The position numbers were made by a program, and so were the translations under genes. 64,000 nucleotides of DNA from positions 9,124,501 to 9,188,500 of the forward strand of contig NC_134281.1 of the NCBI RefSeq assembly GCF_949628215.1, read 5' to 3'. The first letter of the stretch is position 1. Every line of letters starts with the position of its first letter. Positions 62,401-64,000 of the stretch are shown in pieces. This stretch comes from Phalacrocorax aristotelis. Its lineage: Eukaryota; Chordata; Aves; Suliformes; Phalacrocoracidae. The notes under the pieces are model-generated. The model did not search any database. It had not been told where the DNA came from and worked only from the letters and a program-made list of their open reading frames with translations.

Positions 62401-64000
62401 GGTGGCAGGGCTGGGACATGCTTTCGTGGGACTGCCTTCCAGCCGCTCGCCCTCCATCCTGCCCCACCACTTTGCATTTTCATAAATTTTCATTTGCCAC
62501 ATCTGTTTCTCTCTGACAAACTGTCTTCTGTAAACACCTCTGCTCTGCCAGCCTGTCCTGAAATCAGCAGCGAGCTCCCTTCTCAGCCTGCACCTGCAGG
62601 CACAGAGCACACCCACTGGGCTTTGGGGCACCGGCCCCATAATCCTTAAAAATGGTTATTTATTTCCATCATGCTATTTTGTTTCAGTCTGGATTGCGTT
62701 TCAATCAGAGTCAGCCTAAGCAGTGCTCATCTGCCTCCCTGTGCTTCACACATACACTGACTTGTTGGTCTGACTCTTGTCTCATCGGAGTTAATTGGAA
62801 GTGCGACCTAAATCTTTTTCTTAATAATTCGATTGAAGCTTCTGTCGCCTGTTTCGTAAGAGCAAAATATTTTATATATTCTGTTTGTGAATAAGCTTTA
62901 AGTAAAAGGAAAACACTGTCTGGCGTCTTTCTGGGTGTGCTGAAATTATAATATTCCCAGAAACACCGTGTGGGCTCAACTTGCTCACATGTGGGTGATT
63001 AATATGTTTGCTTTCCTCCCTTGGGCAGTGTACAGGCAGCTGCTGCCAGAGCCCACCACGGACCCTGGCCCAGCATCCCACCGTGGTGTCAGCCCCAGGC
63101 TGTGTGCTGAGACCGAACAAACCTCCCAAACGAATCTGTGGGCAATAACCAGCTTCGCAGCACTGGTTTGGCGCAGTATGAGCTACACTTACTTTTGACC
63201 TACTCTTGTCTGCTGTGCATGGGAGGAATTGGGAAAGGGAGCCTTTTCCCTGGCAGGCTGTCTGAATGCCGTCACTCTTTCTGGAGCAGCAGCGCTGGGC
63301 TGTTAATGCAGTTTATCAGTCAATCACCTGTGCTTAGGAAAGCAAAGCCGATCGGCTTGTCCCGTGGCTCCTGTTGACTGGGAGCGGAGGGGGTGGCTGG
63401 TCTGACGTGCTCTTCCTTGCTTTGGTGTGCGGGGTAAAACTGCCCCAGAGGCTGTGCAAGGAGGCAAAGGATAAGAAGAGTTAGCCTGGTTATTGTCCTC
63501 CTAAAGCATGAGCAGGAATGATGCTGAGCCCCCCAAACACTTGCTTGAACTCTGCCTGTAGTCTGGAAGAAGGTGCTTTTTCTCTATGTGGCCTCCTGTT
63601 ACATCATACTCAGTAATTGCTTAATAATTACATCACTGGGACTGTGTTTTCTTTCACTTCTGAAATCATATTTTGTTTGTGCAGAAGGAGGATGATTTCT
63701 AAAGGGATTTTTTAAAATCCAATATCCCCAGGTAGTATGAGATAAATGTATTCTTAATGTGATAGTGATGATATAGCAGGGTCTGAGATAGCGAAAGGGA
63801 TTGATGTGATTGGAAAGGCTTTTAGGAAACGAAGATGGGAAGTGGTGTTGTAGCAGAATGGTTGTGGAGATAACGATGTTAAGCACAACCTCTGACTAGA
63901 ACATTTTAAATAATACACAGAGGCTTAAGTTTTTTGCATAACAAATGCTATGTGGCTTGGTGTTTCTGCTCCACTGGAGTTGGCGTGGGAACTGAGTATC
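59473..64000 (+). other. CADPS: CADPS intron 3, 5' part (runs off the window)
   Basis: The intron starts with a consensus donor gtaagg. No further CADPS exon is found up to 64000, so the intron exceeds 4.5 kb. Apart from the G/T tract at 60775-60849, no repeat or gene is assignable. The AT-rich segments at 62640-63010 and 63600-63960 could hold conserved elements but cannot be judged here. Confidence 0.85.
60775..60849 (+). repeat. G/T-rich simple tract ending in poly-C
   Basis: A run of GGTTT and GGTT-type units (GGTTTGGTTTGGTGGGGGG in part) is followed by T runs and then a C10 run. The G runs at 60775-60823 could form a quadruplex on the sense strand, or pair with the following C run. Confidence 0.85.

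Overview
The window is vertebrate nuclear DNA and almost certainly avian. The reasons are sparse coding exons with GT-AG introns of several to tens of kilobases, a CpG-island promoter, CR1-type LINEs ending in the bird-typical ATTCTATG octamer, and one endogenous retroviral solo LTR of a type I know from bird genomes. There are no operons, plasmids, prokaryotic genes or CRISPR arrays. The species cannot be fixed from the sequence.

The only gene I can support is the 5' end of CADPS (CAPS1, calcium-dependent secretion activator 1), on the + strand. Three coding exons are visible: exon 1 at 8391-8765 (125 codons), exon 2 at 54518-54631 (38 codons) and exon 3 at 59140-59472 (111 codons). They join in phase 0 without a stop and give the first 274 residues. 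The C2, PH and MUN modules, which prime dense-core and synaptic vesicles for exocytosis, lie beyond the right edge. Paralogue-specific residues in exons 2 and 3 point to CADPS, not CADPS2.

Layout: 1-7838 is upstream DNA with no supported gene. Positions 7839-8070 hold a degenerate G-rich minisatellite directly next to a CpG island (about 8090-9180) that contains the promoter, 5' UTR and exon 1. Intron 1 (8766-54517, about 45.8 kb) carries most of the interspersed repeats: a 5'-truncated CR1 in sense orientation (37113-39180), smaller CR1 or CR1-like relics in antisense, a 554-bp antisense solo LTR with a 5-bp target duplication (50833-51386), a 75-bp tandem duplication, and an exact 21-bp hairpin of about 70 nt (17484-17553). 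Intron 2 (54632-59139) and the partial intron 3 (59473-64000) hold only simple-sequence tracts that I can name.

I found no evidence of a new multi-gene system. The observations most worth checking are the perfect hairpin at 17484-17553, the minisatellite next to the promoter, and the clean LTR insertion.
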